DNA of 64,000 nt from Rebecca billardiae RCC1528. Lineage: Eukaryota > Haptophyta. This document shows positions 19,399-29,037 of this stretch, piece by piece. The notes under the pieces are model-generated. The model was given only the letters and a program-made list of their open reading frames with translations, did no database searches and was not told the origin of the DNA. The DNA lies in the NCBI GenBank assembly GCA_965240325.2, contig OZ251224.1, positions 4,377,343 through 4,441,342 of the forward strand, in the 5' to 3' direction. Both the position numbers and the translations under genes were made by a program. Each line of letters begins with the position of its first letter. The first letter of the stretch is position 1.

Positions 19399-21491
19399 TC
19401 AGAGCAGCAGCGACTTGAGGTACGCGCGCAGCTCCACGCTCTGCGGCACGGCAGCCGGAGCGGTAGGGGAGGGGCGGGGAGACGCACGCGCCGAGACGCT
19501 GAGCACGCACCCCGCACGCGCAGCGGCGCGCGCAGCGGCACGCGCAGCGCTCGGCGGCGCGTGCCGCGGCGCGTGTGTGCGCGCTGGGTGCGCACACGTT
19601 CATCTTGGAGCCGAGCAGCACGGCGGAGCGGCCCTCCACCAGCTTGAGCCGGCGCAGCTGGTCGCGCACCTCGTCTGCACGCGGCGGGGACGGCGGCCGG
19701 GCGGACGGGGCACGCGCGGCGCGCGCAAGGCCCAGGGCGCAGGCAGGGGCGGGCGGGCGGAGGCGGCGGCAGCGGTTGGCTCGACGACAGCGCACGCGCC
19801 GCACACCGGGGGCGCGCGAGGCGCGGGGCAGGCGGCGGGCGGCGCGATGGGCGCGCGCGTCACGCACCGCGCGTGCGCAGCGCGTCCACCTCCTCCGCCG
19901 AGCCCACGCGGCGCAGGCCGCGCAGCCGCTCGAGCTCAGCAGCCGCGCCGCCCCCCTGCGGCCGCGCTCGCGCGCCGGGCGGCGCGCGCTGCCGGCCGGG
20001 CGCGCGCGCTCGGCTGCCGCGCGGCGCGGAGCCGCGAGCGGCGCGCGAGCGCGCCGACTTGGGCGCGGGCGCTGCGGGCTCCGACTCGTCCGCCGCGCCG
20101 AGCGGCGCGGTGGGGGGCGGCCGTGCGAACGTCCCGTCCTCCTCCTCCTCCTCCTCCTCCTCCTCCTGCTGCTGCTGCTGCTGCTGAGCAGCAGGGGCGG
20201 CAGCGGCAGCAGCAGGGGCGGCAGCGGCCTCTGACGCGGCCTCTGAAGGGGCACCGGCCGAGGCGGGTGTGCCCGCCGCCGCGCCGCGCGCCGCCCCGCC
20301 CCCGCCCCGCGCCCCGCCCGCCGCCTCCGCCGCCTCGAGCTTCGCCTCCGCCGCCTCGAGCTGTGCCCGCAGCCCCGCGGCCGCCTGCGCGGCAATGTCT
20401 CGCTCCCTCTGCGCGCACCCCAGCGCCTCGTCCTGCTGCGCGGAGGCGGAGGCGTAGGAGGAGACGGCGGACTCGGCCTCGGCGCGCGCGCGCGCCTCGG
20501 CGGCGCGCGCGGCCTCCGCCTCGGCGCGCAGGCCGCCCAGCTCCGCCTCCGCCGCGCTCGCCCGCGCCTCGGCCGCCTGCAGCGACGCGGCGGCCGCGTC
20601 GGTGGCCGCCGCCGCCTCGGCCGCCGCCGCCGCCGCGTGCGGCGCCGCCTCGGCCGCGGCGGCCTCGGCGGCGGCGCAGCGCTTCTGCGCGTCGGCGGCC
20701 ATGGCCTCCGCCTCCACCGCGCGCGCCTCCGCCACCGCGGCCCGCTCGTCCGCCTTCGCCGCCTTCGCCGCCGCCTCCGCCGCCTCCGCGGCCGCGGCCG
20801 CGTGCCGCGCGCCCGCCGCCTCGGCCGCGGCGACGCGCGCGCCGAGCGCCGCGGCGCTGGCCTCGGCCTCGGTCGCGCGCGCGCGCGCCTCGGCCGCGCG
20901 CGCCTCCGCCTCCGCCTCCGCGCGCCGCGCGCCCTCCTCCGCCGCCGCGTGCTCGCCCAGCGCGCCGCGCAGCTCGTCGAGGTGCGCGCGCAGCTTGGCC
21001 AGCTGGGCCTCGAGGGACGAGCAGCGCTCGGCCGAGCGCGCGAGCTGCGCGCGGAGCTCGGCGCCGCCGGCCTCCGCGCTCTCGGAGGCGCGCGCGAGCG
21101 CGGACTCCGCCGCCTCCGCGCGCGCGCGCGCCGCGCCCAGCTCGCGCTCGAACCGCGCGACGGTCGACTCGGCCGCGCGCGCGCGCGCGCCGAGCGCGGA
21201 CGCCTCGCTCGCGTTCAGCGCGCCGGGCTCGGCGCCGGACTGGGAGGTGACGAGCGCGGCGAGGGGCAGCGCCGCGCCCGCCGCCGCCGCGGCGAGCAGC
21301 GACGCCGCCTCGGCGCCCGCGACCATGTGCACCGCCGGCAGCGCGCCGTGCCGCGCGGGCACGCACGCGCGGGCCAGCCGTGTGCGCCCGCGCGCGCACA
21401 CCGGCGCGGCGCGCGAGCTCTCGGCGCGGCGCGCGAGCAGCGCGAGCAGCGCGAGCAGCGCGAGCCGCGAGCCGCCGCGCACGGGCCGCAT
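19399..21491 (-). CDS. Ala/Glu-rich coiled-coil protein with N-terminal hydrophobic leader
   Basis: Read on the minus strand as exons 21491-19868, 19674-19598 and 19440-19399 (580 residues). Both introns restore frame, and the short last exons encode coherent sequence (DEVRDQLRRLKLVEGRSAVLLGSKMN then SVELRAYLKSLLL). Residues about 10-25 are a hydrophobic Leu/Ala leader and residues about 55-85 a second Ala-rich hydrophobic segment (signal or membrane anchor). Residues about 95-400 form a long Ala/Glu/Arg coiled coil. Then come Q7 and E9 homopeptides and an Arg/Pro-rich linker. The C-terminal ELERLRGLRRVGSAEEVDALR...DQLRRLKL is again helical. I recognise no family; a structural role in the secretory pathway or plastid is only a guess. 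Very high Ala content may exaggerate similarity to unrelated coiled coils. Confidence 0.65.
20136..20190. repeat. Trinucleotide tract (TCC)n(TGC)n coding polyE-polyQ
   Basis: A run of TCC followed by a run of TGC on the plus strand, inside the coiled-coil gene. On the coding strand it gives seven Gln then nine Glu. Such tracts are length-variable. Confidence 0.85.
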
Positions 21492-21792
21492 CTGCGCGCG
21501 CCTCGAGGCTCGCCCGCGGGGCCGAGGCTCGTCGGGCCGACCGGCCGTCTCGACCGCCGCGTCGGCAGCGCGTGCGCTCGTCGGCGTGCGTCGCGACCCT
21601 CAACTCTGCAACTCGTCACAGGCGAAAGCCGCGCCAGTGGCGGGAGCCCCGGACACGCGGGCCCGGGCGGGGGCGCGGGGCCGTCTGCCAACCGAGTGCC
21701 AACGGACGGCGAAGAGCTTCAAGCATGGCGGAGTGTGGCGGACGGCATGCACCGTCAATCATGGCAAGCGGTTTCAAGCGAGTGGTGGTCAT

Positions 21793-24700
21793 CTAGAGCC
21801 ACGAGGCAGGCGGCGTGGTCAGCCCCCCGGCCGACGCCGCCAGCGGCACGACCGCCATCTGCGGCGCGCCCTCGCCCTCGAGCAGCCGCGCGAGCGCGCC
21901 GACCAGCTCGTCGTCAGTCGGGTAGCGGCGCGCGTGCAGCCGCGAGAAGAGCAGCACGCTGCTGCGACCGCCGCCGCCGCCGCCGCCCAGGAGGTCGGCG
22001 CCGTCCGCGCCGTCGCTATCGGGCCCCTCGCCACCCTCCTCCTCCTCCTCCTCCTCCTCCTCCTCCGCCGCCGCCTGCTCCCCTCCGGACTGTGCGCGCG
22101 CGCACACCCAGAGCAGCTCGAACGCACCGGCGCACGCGCTGCCCGGCACGGCGCGCGCGCGCAGGCCCGCCCAGCGCGCGCGCAGCGTGCGCACGGCCGC
22201 GTCGGCGTGCTCCGCCGGCGTGCGCGCCGCGCGCGACGGGGGCAGCCGCTCCGCCGCGCCCAGCGCCGCCGCCGTCTCGCAGTACAGCAGACAGACGCGG
22301 CCGCGCAGCCGCGCGCACAGCACGGCGCTCAGCGCGGCGTGCGCGCGCCACTGCCCGCGCGCGAGCGCGGCGCCGAGGGCGGTCGCGCCGTCGGGGCCGC
22401 GCGCGAGCAGCGCGCCGCGCGGCGCGGCGGCGGCGACGGCCTCGACCACCTCCGCCGAGCCGCCCTCCGCCGCCGCGCGCAGCAGCCGCGCGTGCGCGCC
22501 CGCGTGCGCGCCGCGCGCCGCGCCGTCGCCGCCGAGCGCGCCGAGCGCTGCGAGCGCGGCGCGCACCGCGCCGGCCGCGCCCAGCGTGGCGGCGCGCGCG
22601 CCGAGCTCGAGCAGGGCGGCGGCGTCGGGCTCGGCCGCGCCCGCGCCCGCGCCCGCCGCGCCGGGGCCCGCGCCGCCCGCGGCCGCGGCCGCGCCCCCTC
22701 CGCGCAGCTGCAGCTGCAGCGCCAGCGCGCACGCCAGCCTGCCCGCGCGCAGCGCGCTGTCGACCGCACCCTCCGCCTCGGCCGCGGCGGCCTCGGGCGC
22801 GGCCGGCACGGCGGCGGGCGCGTGCGCACGCGCGCGCAGCAGCTCGAGCGCGAGCTGCGCGTGGCCGGCCGCCGCGGCGAGCTGCGCCGCCGAGCGTCTG
22901 CGCGCGTCGGTTGCGCCCGCGTCCGCGCGCGCCTGGAGGAGCGCGCGCGCGCACTCCGCCTCGCCCGCGGCCGCGGCGCAGAGCAGCGGGGTGGCGCCCG
23001 CGCTGTCGCGCGCGCCCAGCTGCGCGGCCAGCGCGCCCTCGCCCGCGGCGCGCGCCGCGTCGAGCAGCACGCCGACGAGCTGCGCGCCGCCGGCCGTGCC
23101 CGCGGCGAGCGCGAGCGCGCTCGCGCCGCGCGCGTCCGCGGCGCTCGGGTCGGCGCGCGCGCCGAGCAGCGCGCGCGCCGCGCCGGCCGCCTCGTCGGCC
23201 GAGCGCGTTGCGCCGAGCGCGGCGCACATGAGCGCGGTGCGCGCCGCGGGCGTGCGCGTGCGCCCGTCCGGCTCGATGCGCGCCGCCGCGCCCGGCGGCG
23301 GCAGCAGCGCGAACGGCGGCGCGCCGGCGCGCTGCGGCGCGGCGTGCGCCGCCGCCTCGTCCGCGGCCGTCCACGCGCGCGCGGCCACGCTGATCGTGAG
23401 CGCGCCGATCTCGGCCTCGAAGTCCTGGTCGCGCAGAGGCACGCGCGCGGCGCTGAGGGGCAGCAGCGCCGGCGTGAGGCACAGCCCAACCTCCTTCGAG
23501 CGGCCGTCCTCGTCCACGCCCACGAGGTACAGCTCGAGCTGCGACTCGAGCTGCGACTCGAGCGCGGACGATGGCTCGGACGATGGCGCGGACGGCTGCA
23601 CGCCGCCTGCGGCCGCCGCTGCGCCGTCGGCCGCCGCCCCCTCGGGCGGGCCGAGGGCTGCTGCTGCCTCGCGCGCGCCCAGCTCGATGGGCGCGCCCCG
23701 CACGGACAGGCCCACGCCCTCCCACACGCTGGCGCGCGGAGGGACGGCGCCGCCCGCCGGCGGGGCGGGCGGGTCGGCGGGCGGCGGGAGGGGCGGCGGG
23801 ATGGGGTGCGGGAGGGGCAGCGTGTCGGAGCGCACACGCCCCTCGTCCGCCTCCGCCTCCGCCTCGCCCGGCAGGTCGAGCTCGAGGCGCAGCGCGCAGA
23901 TCGGGCCGAGCACCGCGCGCCCGCTGCGGTCGGGCGGCGGCTGCAGCGCCGACACGGCCGCGCTCAGCTCCAGCGTGTGCACGCTCACGCTGAGGCGCAC
24001 ACGCACGGACGCGGCCGCGGCGCCGGCCCGCTGCGGCGCGCGCGGCTGCGGCGGCGCGTGCTGCAGCAGCAGCGACACGCACGCGGCCGAGGGCGCGAGG
24101 GCCGCGTGCTGCAGCGCGCTGAGCCCCGTGCGGCCGCCGTACGCGCACGCCCACGACCGCTCGGGCCACGCGCGCAGCAGCGCGGCCGCGGCCTCCGCGC
24201 CGCCCGCTGCGCACGCGGCGTGCAGCGCGCTCGCGGGCAGCGCGTGCTCCGACACCGCGCCGTGCAGCCCGGCGCGCACCGCCGCGGCGTCGGGCGGCGC
24301 GACGTGCTGACACAGCGCGTCCGCCAGCAGCTGCGTGGCGGCGGCGTGCGCGCTCGCCGCCGCGCACACGAGCGCGCCGCGCAGCGCCTGCGCCTGCGCC
24401 GAGCCGTGCGCGTGCGCGTGCGCGGACGAGCCGCCGTCGTCCGCCGCGCCGGGCGCGGCCGCCGCCGCGCCGGGCGCGGCCGCCGCGGCCGCGTCGTGCG
24501 CGCGCGGCAGCAGGCGCGCGTGCCCTAGCAGCGTGCGCAGCAGCTCGGCGGACGCGTCGTCCGAGCGCGCCGCGGCCGCGCTGAGCGCGCCCTCCCCGCC
24601 CGCGCCGCACGCGAGCACGGCCGCGGCCGCGCCGCCGCCCAGGTGCTGCAGCAGCGCACCGACGCAGCGCGCGGACGCGTCCACGCGCGAGCGCGCGTCC

Positions 24701-27267
24701 GCGCGCCCGAGCTCGCGCGCGCGCGCGGCGCACACGTCGGCAAAGTCGGGGAGCCGCGGGGGCGTGGCGTTGCTCGCCGCGCCCTCCGCGCGCGGCGCGC
24801 CCGCGTCGCCGTCGGCGGTGGCAGCAGCGGCGGCGGCGCCGTCGGCGCCGCGCTGCGCCTCCGCGGCCGCTCCGTACCACCCCGCGGACCCCGCGGACCA
24901 CTCGGCGCTGCCGCGCGCGCCCAGCGGCGGCGGCAGCGGCCCGGCCTCGCCGTGCAGGCGCGCGAGCGCGTGGTACAGCGCGCCCCGCCCGCGCGCGTCC
25001 GCGCCGTCCGCGTGCGCGCGCGCCGCGAGCAGCAGCTGCACGCACTCGGCGCTGCGAGCGCGCGCGGCGTGGTGCAGCGCGCTCAGGCCGGCGCTGTCGC
25101 GCGCGCGCACGGCGCGCAGCGCGGCGCCGCCGTCCGCGGCGCCGCCGTCCGCGCCGGACAGCGCGCCGAGCAGCGCGCGCACCGCCTCGGCGCGCCCCGC
25201 GGCCGCGGCGTAGCTCAGCGGCGCTCGGCCGTGCGCGTCCGCGGCGCCGTCGCCCGCGGGCGGCGCGCCGCGCTGCAGCAGCAGCAGCACGCTGCCGCCG
25301 TCCGCGCGCGCGGCCGCGGCGCAGAGCGGCGTGAGGCCCGAGGGCACGCAGCGCAAGCGCAGCGCGTCGTCGAGCGCGCTCGGCGGCGCACCCGAGCCCG
25401 CCCCCGCGCCCCGCTGCGCCGCGCCCTGCGGCAGCTGCTGCGGCAGCTGCTGCGGCAGCATGGCCGCCAGCAGCGCGCCGCTCAGCGCGGGTGCGCGCAC
25501 ACACGCCGCCAGTGCGAGCGGAGACGCGCTGCACCCGTCGGCTGCTCCGCCGAGGTCGAGCAGCGCGCGCGGGCCCGCCGCGCCGAGGAGCAGGCGCACG
25601 ATGGCGCCGAGCGCGCTGCCGAGCTCAGCGGGCGGCGCTGGGGCTCGCGCCGCGCCGCCGCCCTCCGCGTCCGCGTCCGCGTCCGCGTCCGCCGCCTCCG
25701 CCTCCGCCGCCTCCGCCGCCTCGTGTGCGGCCAGGCAGCACAGCTGCAGCGGGCTCTCGCGGCCGGGCGTGCGCGCGCGCGCGCGCGCGAGCGCCGCCGC
25801 GCCGCCCGGCCCGCCGCCCGCCGCCGCCGCGTCGAGCAGCAGCGCGAGCGCCGCGCCGTCGAGCGGCCAGCGCGGCGCGCCGTGCGCGGTGCGGTGCAGG
25901 CACGCGTGCACGGCGCCCCAGCCCGCGCGGTCGGTGGCGGCCGCGTCCGCGCGCGCGCGCAGCAGCGCGCGCACCACCTCGGCGCGCGCGCCCGCCGCGT
26001 CGGCGCGCGCGCCCACCGGCGAGGTGAGCGCGGCGTGCAGCGGCGTGCCCCCGTCCGCGCCCGCCCTCGCGTTCACGTGCGCGCGCGCGCCCAGCAGCGC
26101 CGCCACCACCGCGCCGTCCGCGCCGTACGCGGCCTTGTGCAGCGCCGTGTCGCGCAGGTCGGGGTCGACGGCGGAGGGGTCGGCGCGCGCGGCGCAGAGG
26201 AGGCGGACGCACTCGTCGCGCGGCTCGCACGCCGCCTTCTCCGACGTCGCCGCGAGGTGCACCAGCGGCGTGCCGTCCGCCGCGCGCAGCCGCGCCGCCT
26301 CCGCGCGCGGCACGCCCGCGGCCTCGCACGCGCGCAGCAGCACGGCGAGCTGCTCCGCGGACACCACGCCCTCGCTGTCGCTCAGCGCGCCGACGAGCGC
26401 GGCGCGCGCGGACGCGGCGGACTGCGCGGCGTCGGCGCGCGCCGCGCGCGCGGACGCGCTCGAGCGCGGCGACGGCGGCGCCGCGCGGCCGCGCGCGCTC
26501 GGCGGGCGCGCGGCGCGCGCGGCCGCGGCCGACCTCGCAGCCGCCTGCGCGGCGCTCGGCGGCCGCGCGGCGCCGCGCGCACCGGCGGCACTCGTCGGGC
26601 CGGCCGGCGGCTCGGGGTGCGGCACCGGCGCCGCTGCCGCCGCCTCGCTCGGCGCCGCGCTCGGCGCCGCGCTCGGCGCCGCCGCCGCCGCGGGCGCGCG
26701 CGCAGACGGCGCGGGCGCGGGCGCCGCGCCACCGGCTGCGGGCGCGGGCGCGGCGGCGGCGGCGGTGGCGGGCGCGTGCGCGCCAAAGTACGCGCGCCAC
26801 GCCGACCGGTCGACCTGGCCGCTCTCGTCCGCGAGGAGCTTTGCGCGCGGCTCGAGCTGCGCGTTGGCGTGCAGCGTGAGCGCGTCGAGGCGCAGCTCGC
26901 CGAGCGAGGCCGGCAGCGCCGACAGCCGGTTGGCGTGCGCGCGGAGCGTGCGCAGGAGCGTGAGGCTGCCGAGCGCGTCGGGGAGCGCGCTGAGCTGGTT
27001 CTCGCTCACGTCGAGGAGCCGCAGGCCCTGCAGCTGCGCCAGCCCCTCGGGCAGCGCCCTCAGCTCGTTGCACGCCAAGTCGAGCCGTTGCACCGAGCGG
27101 AGGCCGAGCACGGCGCTCGGCACCGCCTGCAGCCGCGGCTTGAGCTTGAGCCGCGCGCCGTGGAGGTCGAGCTCGTCCGCCGACGCACGCCTCGCCTCCT
27201 CGACGACCCTGGCCACGCGCATGTCCTCGGCGCGCGGCTTGGCCGGCGTGAGCGAGCCCGCCGGCAT
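21793..27267 (-). CDS. Giant single-exon LRR-ankyrin-repeat protein
   Basis: An uninterrupted frame of 1,824 codons. Residues about 33-145 are four to five leucine-rich repeats of the short LPxxLxxLxxLxxLdlsxNxL type (LDLACNELRALPEGLAQLQGL and its neighbours). An Ala/Pro-rich linker and a helical segment (about 290-340) follow. Ankyrin repeats then run from about 350 to 1,060 (for example GGTPLHAAL, GLSALHHAARARSAECVQLLLAARA, GRTGLSALQHAALAPSAACVSLLLQ). Residues about 1,080-1,270 break the array with a beta-rich module (SVRVRLSVSVHTLELSAAV ... LELYLVGVDEDGRS ... EAEIGALTISVAARAW) that looks C2-like. More ankyrin repeats follow to about 1,600. The C-terminus has a polyGlu/Gly linker and a conserved-looking SSVLLFSRLHARRYPTDDELVGALARLL segment. 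Likely a scaffold; partner unknown. The length without introns contrasts with smaller multi-exon genes nearby. Confidence 0.8.
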   Translation of the reverse strand: MPAGSLTPAKPRAEDMRVARVVEEARRASADELDLHGARLKLKPRLQAVPSAVLGLRSVQRLDLACNELRALPEGLAQLQGLRLLDVSENQLSALPDALGSLTLLRTLRAHANRLSALPASLGELRLDALTLHANAQLEPRAKLLADESGQVDRSAWRAYFGAHAPATAAAAAPAPAAGGAAPAPAPSARAPAAAAAPSAAPSAAPSEAAAAAPVPHPEPPAGPTSAAGARGAARPPSAAQAAARSAAAARAARPPSARGRAAPPSPRSSASARAARADAAQSAASARAALVGALSDSEGVVSAEQLAVLLRACEAAGVPRAEAARLRAADGTPLVHLAATSEKAACEPRDECVRLLCAARADPSAVDPDLRDTALHKAAYGADGAVVAALLGARAHVNARAGADGGTPLHAALTSPVGARADAAGARAEVVRALLRARADAAATDRAGWGAVHACLHRTAHGAPRWPLDGAALALLLDAAAAGGGPGGAAALARARARTPGRESPLQLCCLAAHEAAEAAEAEAADADADADAEGGGAARAPAPPAELGSALGAIVRLLLGAAGPRALLDLGGAADGCSASPLALAACVRAPALSGALLAAMLPQQLPQQLPQGAAQRGAGAGSGAPPSALDDALRLRCVPSGLTPLCAAAARADGGSVLLLLQRGAPPAGDGAADAHGRAPLSYAAAAGRAEAVRALLGALSGADGGAADGGAALRAVRARDSAGLSALHHAARARSAECVQLLLAARAHADGADARGRGALYHALARLHGEAGPLPPPLGARGSAEWSAGSAGWYGAAAEAQRGADGAAAAAATADGDAGAPRAEGAASNATPPRLPDFADVCAARARELGRADARSRVDASARCVGALLQHLGGGAAAAVLACGAGGEGALSAAAARSDDASAELLRTLLGHARLLPRAHDAAAAAAPGAAAAAPGAADDGGSSAHAHAHGSAQAQALRGALVCAAASAHAAATQLLADALCQHVAPPDAAAVRAGLHGAVSEHALPASALHAACAAGGAEAAAALLRAWPERSWACAYGGRTGLSALQHAALAPSAACVSLLLQHAPPQPRAPQRAGAAAASVRVRLSVSVHTLELSAAVSALQPPPDRSGRAVLGPICALRLELDLPGEAEAEADEGRVRSDTLPLPHPIPPPLPPPADPPAPPAGGAVPPRASVWEGVGLSVRGAPIELGAREAAAALGPPEGAAADGAAAAAGGVQPSAPSSEPSSALESQLESQLELYLVGVDEDGRSKEVGLCLTPALLPLSAARVPLRDQDFEAEIGALTISVAARAWTAADEAAAHAAPQRAGAPPFALLPPPGAAARIEPDGRTRTPAARTALMCAALGATRSADEAAGAARALLGARADPSAADARGASALALAAGTAGGAQLVGVLLDAARAAGEGALAAQLGARDSAGATPLLCAAAAGEAECARALLQARADAGATDARRRSAAQLAAAAGHAQLALELLRARAHAPAAVPAAPEAAAAEAEGAVDSALRAGRLACALALQLQLRGGGAAAAAGGAGPGAAGAGAGAAEPDAAALLELGARAATLGAAGAVRAALAALGALGGDGAARGAHAGAHARLLRAAAEGGSAEVVEAVAAAAPRGALLARGPDGATALGAALARGQWRAHAALSAVLCARLRGRVCLLYCETAAALGAAERLPPSRAARTPAEHADAAVRTLRARWAGLRARAVPGSACAGAFELLWVCARAQSGGEQAAAEEEEEEEEEEGGEGPDSDGADGADLLGGGGGGGRSSVLLFSRLHARRYPTDDELVGALARLLEGEGAPQMAVVPLAASAGGLTTPPASWL

Positions 27268-27522
27268 GGTCGCCTGCGCCGACGCCGTGCACCACTCGTG
27301 CGTTCAACCTGGTCAACGCGGGCAGGAGACGAGCGACGAGCAACCGTTGGGCCTTGGCGAGTATTAAACTTGTTATTACGTCGTGTACCGCCGTACAGTA
27401 TGCGCGCCTTTTTCACGGTCACTGCATTCGTGCTGAGGAGCAGCAGCGTCTCGACTCCGACTCCCCGCCGCGCCGCGTCGTCGACTGGGCGCGCCCGTCG
27501 AAGCACGCGTCACCAGGGCGTT
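27268..27522. promoter_or_regulatory. Upstream region of the LRR-ankyrin gene
   Basis: 255 bases between the LRR-ankyrin start and the stop of the YdjM-like gene; it must contain the promoter of the former and the 3' end of the latter. A local AT-rich stretch lies at 27,360-27,420. No defined element recognised. Confidence 0.3.
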
Positions 27523-28575
27523 TCACGCCGGCGCACCGCCGCCCTCGTGGGCGGACGCCCACGCTGACGCCGAGCGGAGGCCCAGCTCCTCCTCGTCGTC
27601 GGGCGGCAGCTGCGCGTACTTGTCCGCGGCGCCGCCGGCCGGGAGCGGCACGCGGGCGGCCGCACCGCCGCCCTCTCGCGGCACGCGCAGCTGCTCCATG
27701 CGGTAGCACGGGTAGCACGCGAGCACCCACGAGAAGATGGCGATCACGGCGACGCGCGCGTTCTCGCCCAGATGGAACGCGGGCCACACCAGCCTCGCCC
27801 CCTGCGGCAGCGCGTACCACGAGAGGTCGGCCCAGAGCAGCACAAACGCCCAGTAGGCGCACGCCCAGCGCGCAAACGGGGAGCAGCCTGCGCGCGCGCC
27901 CCACGCGCGCGCACACCCGCACGCGCGGCGCGCGGCGGGGGCGGCGTCGGCGGCGGGCGCGGCGGCGGGCGGCCCGGCGTGCACGGGCTCGGTCGAGCGG
28001 CGCCAGCGCTCGAACGCCGCGGCGGGCAGCGCGATCTCGAGCAGCAGCACGAGGGCGGAGCCCAGGTCGGAGCGCCACAGCCGCAGGCTCACGCGCGTGC
28101 GCGCGCGCGAGCCCGGGAGCACGTACACGTCGTGCACGGGCAGGTCGAGGCACACGTGCGAGACGGTGCACGCGAACACCCACGCGGCCTCGCGCGCGCT
28201 CGCCCCGCCGCGCGCGCGGTGGTACGCCGCGGCGGCCGCGCCGAGCGCGAGGGAGAGCGCGAGCGAGTGCGACCAGCTGATGTCGTAGTACGCGGGGCCC
28301 ACGCCGTGGAAGCCGTGGAAGCCGTCCACGCCCCGCTCCGGGTCCACGCCCGGCAGCCACTGCCCGCTCGCCTTCCACTGCGCGATCATGCGCCGCGTGC
28401 TCTCCGGCGGCTGCTCGAGCCACGCATAGTCGACCGCGCCGTGCTCGAGGCCGAGCCACACGCAGATCGCGGCGAGCGTGTCGGACGCCATCGTGTACTT
28501 CATGAAGACCCACAGCGGGAACGCCGGGCACGCCAGCTTGGCGAGGAACGCGACGAAGTGGTGGCCACCGATCAT
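27523..28575 (-). CDS. YdjM/DUF457-like multi-pass membrane protein (putative metal-dependent hydrolase)
   Basis: Single exon; the preferred start is the ATG at 28,575 (MIGGHHFVAFLAK), giving 350 residues. The frame is open 59 codons further upstream, but that part is Arg-rich and non-conserved. Several hydrophobic segments are visible: about residues 8-30, 105-125, a segment before VSLRLW, 170-190, 235-260 and 275-300. Polar, His-bearing motifs lie between them: GGHH at the N-terminus, DISWSHSLALSLALG and TVSHVCLDLPVHD. The pattern HH ... SHSL ... SHxxLDxxxH is that of the bacterial YdjM/DUF457 membrane-bound predicted metal-dependent hydrolases; the function of that family is poorly known. 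Assignment is by motif order only. The C-terminus is a cytosolic acidic tail. Confidence 0.5.
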   Translation of the reverse strand: MIGGHHFVAFLAKLACPAFPLWVFMKYTMASDTLAAICVWLGLEHGAVDYAWLEQPPESTRRMIAQWKASGQWLPGVDPERGVDGFHGFHGVGPAYYDISWSHSLALSLALGAAAAAYHRARGGASAREAAWVFACTVSHVCLDLPVHDVYVLPGSRARTRVSLRLWRSDLGSALVLLLEIALPAAAFERWRRSTEPVHAGPPAAAPAADAAPAARRACGCARAWGARAGCSPFARWACAYWAFVLLWADLSWYALPQGARLVWPAFHLGENARVAVIAIFSWVLACYPCYRMEQLRVPREGGGAAARVPLPAGGAADKYAQLPPDDEEELGLRSASAWASAHEGGGAPA

Positions 28576-29037
28576 CGCGCCGCCCGCCGTCGCGCTCGGG
28601 GGTCCGACTCTACTCCGCGCTGGCGAATCCCGAGCACACCCGGAGCGCCGCCATCGTCGATCCTGTCGGCGTCGTGCACCGCAAGTCCGCAACGCACGAC
28701 CGTTATTGTACGTTATTCTGTACATGCACGTACCGTGTACGCGATTGTACATGCGCTATAACTACTACTTTACTGTAGTACAACGTACGATCTTGCAGTC
28801 TGACTGAGTCGCAGTAGCAGCGAAGAGCGTCGCGCTGCCGGTCCGCGGCTGATGTGCATCGAGCAGCAGCCGAAGCGTTCCTTGAGTAGCTACTACGCGC
28901 ACGACTTGGCGGCTTGCTTGGCATCGTTGAACTTGAAGCCAGCCGCCAGGCCCAGTGCCGATGACGCGCGTGGCGGCTCCGGCAGCGTGCCTCCCAAGAA
29001 GGGGCCCTCGGCGCACCTTGCCAGTCGCCACAGGCAG
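28576..29037. other. Intergenic spacer
   Basis: 460 bases, AT-rich between 28,690 and 28,870. Separates the Cys-rich membrane protein gene from the YdjM-like gene; both are read leftward. No gene seen. Confidence 0.5.

Noticed and set aside
20602-24528. 1,308-codon plus-strand ORF across two minus-strand genes
   Set aside because: Ala/Arg-only composition spanning two unrelated genes; it is the antisense of ankyrin and coiled-coil coding sequence.
28576-28752. N-terminal extension of the YdjM-like protein
   Set aside because: The extra 59 codons are Arg/Cys-rich with AT-rich DNA before the conserved GGHH start and look like 5' untranslated sequence.
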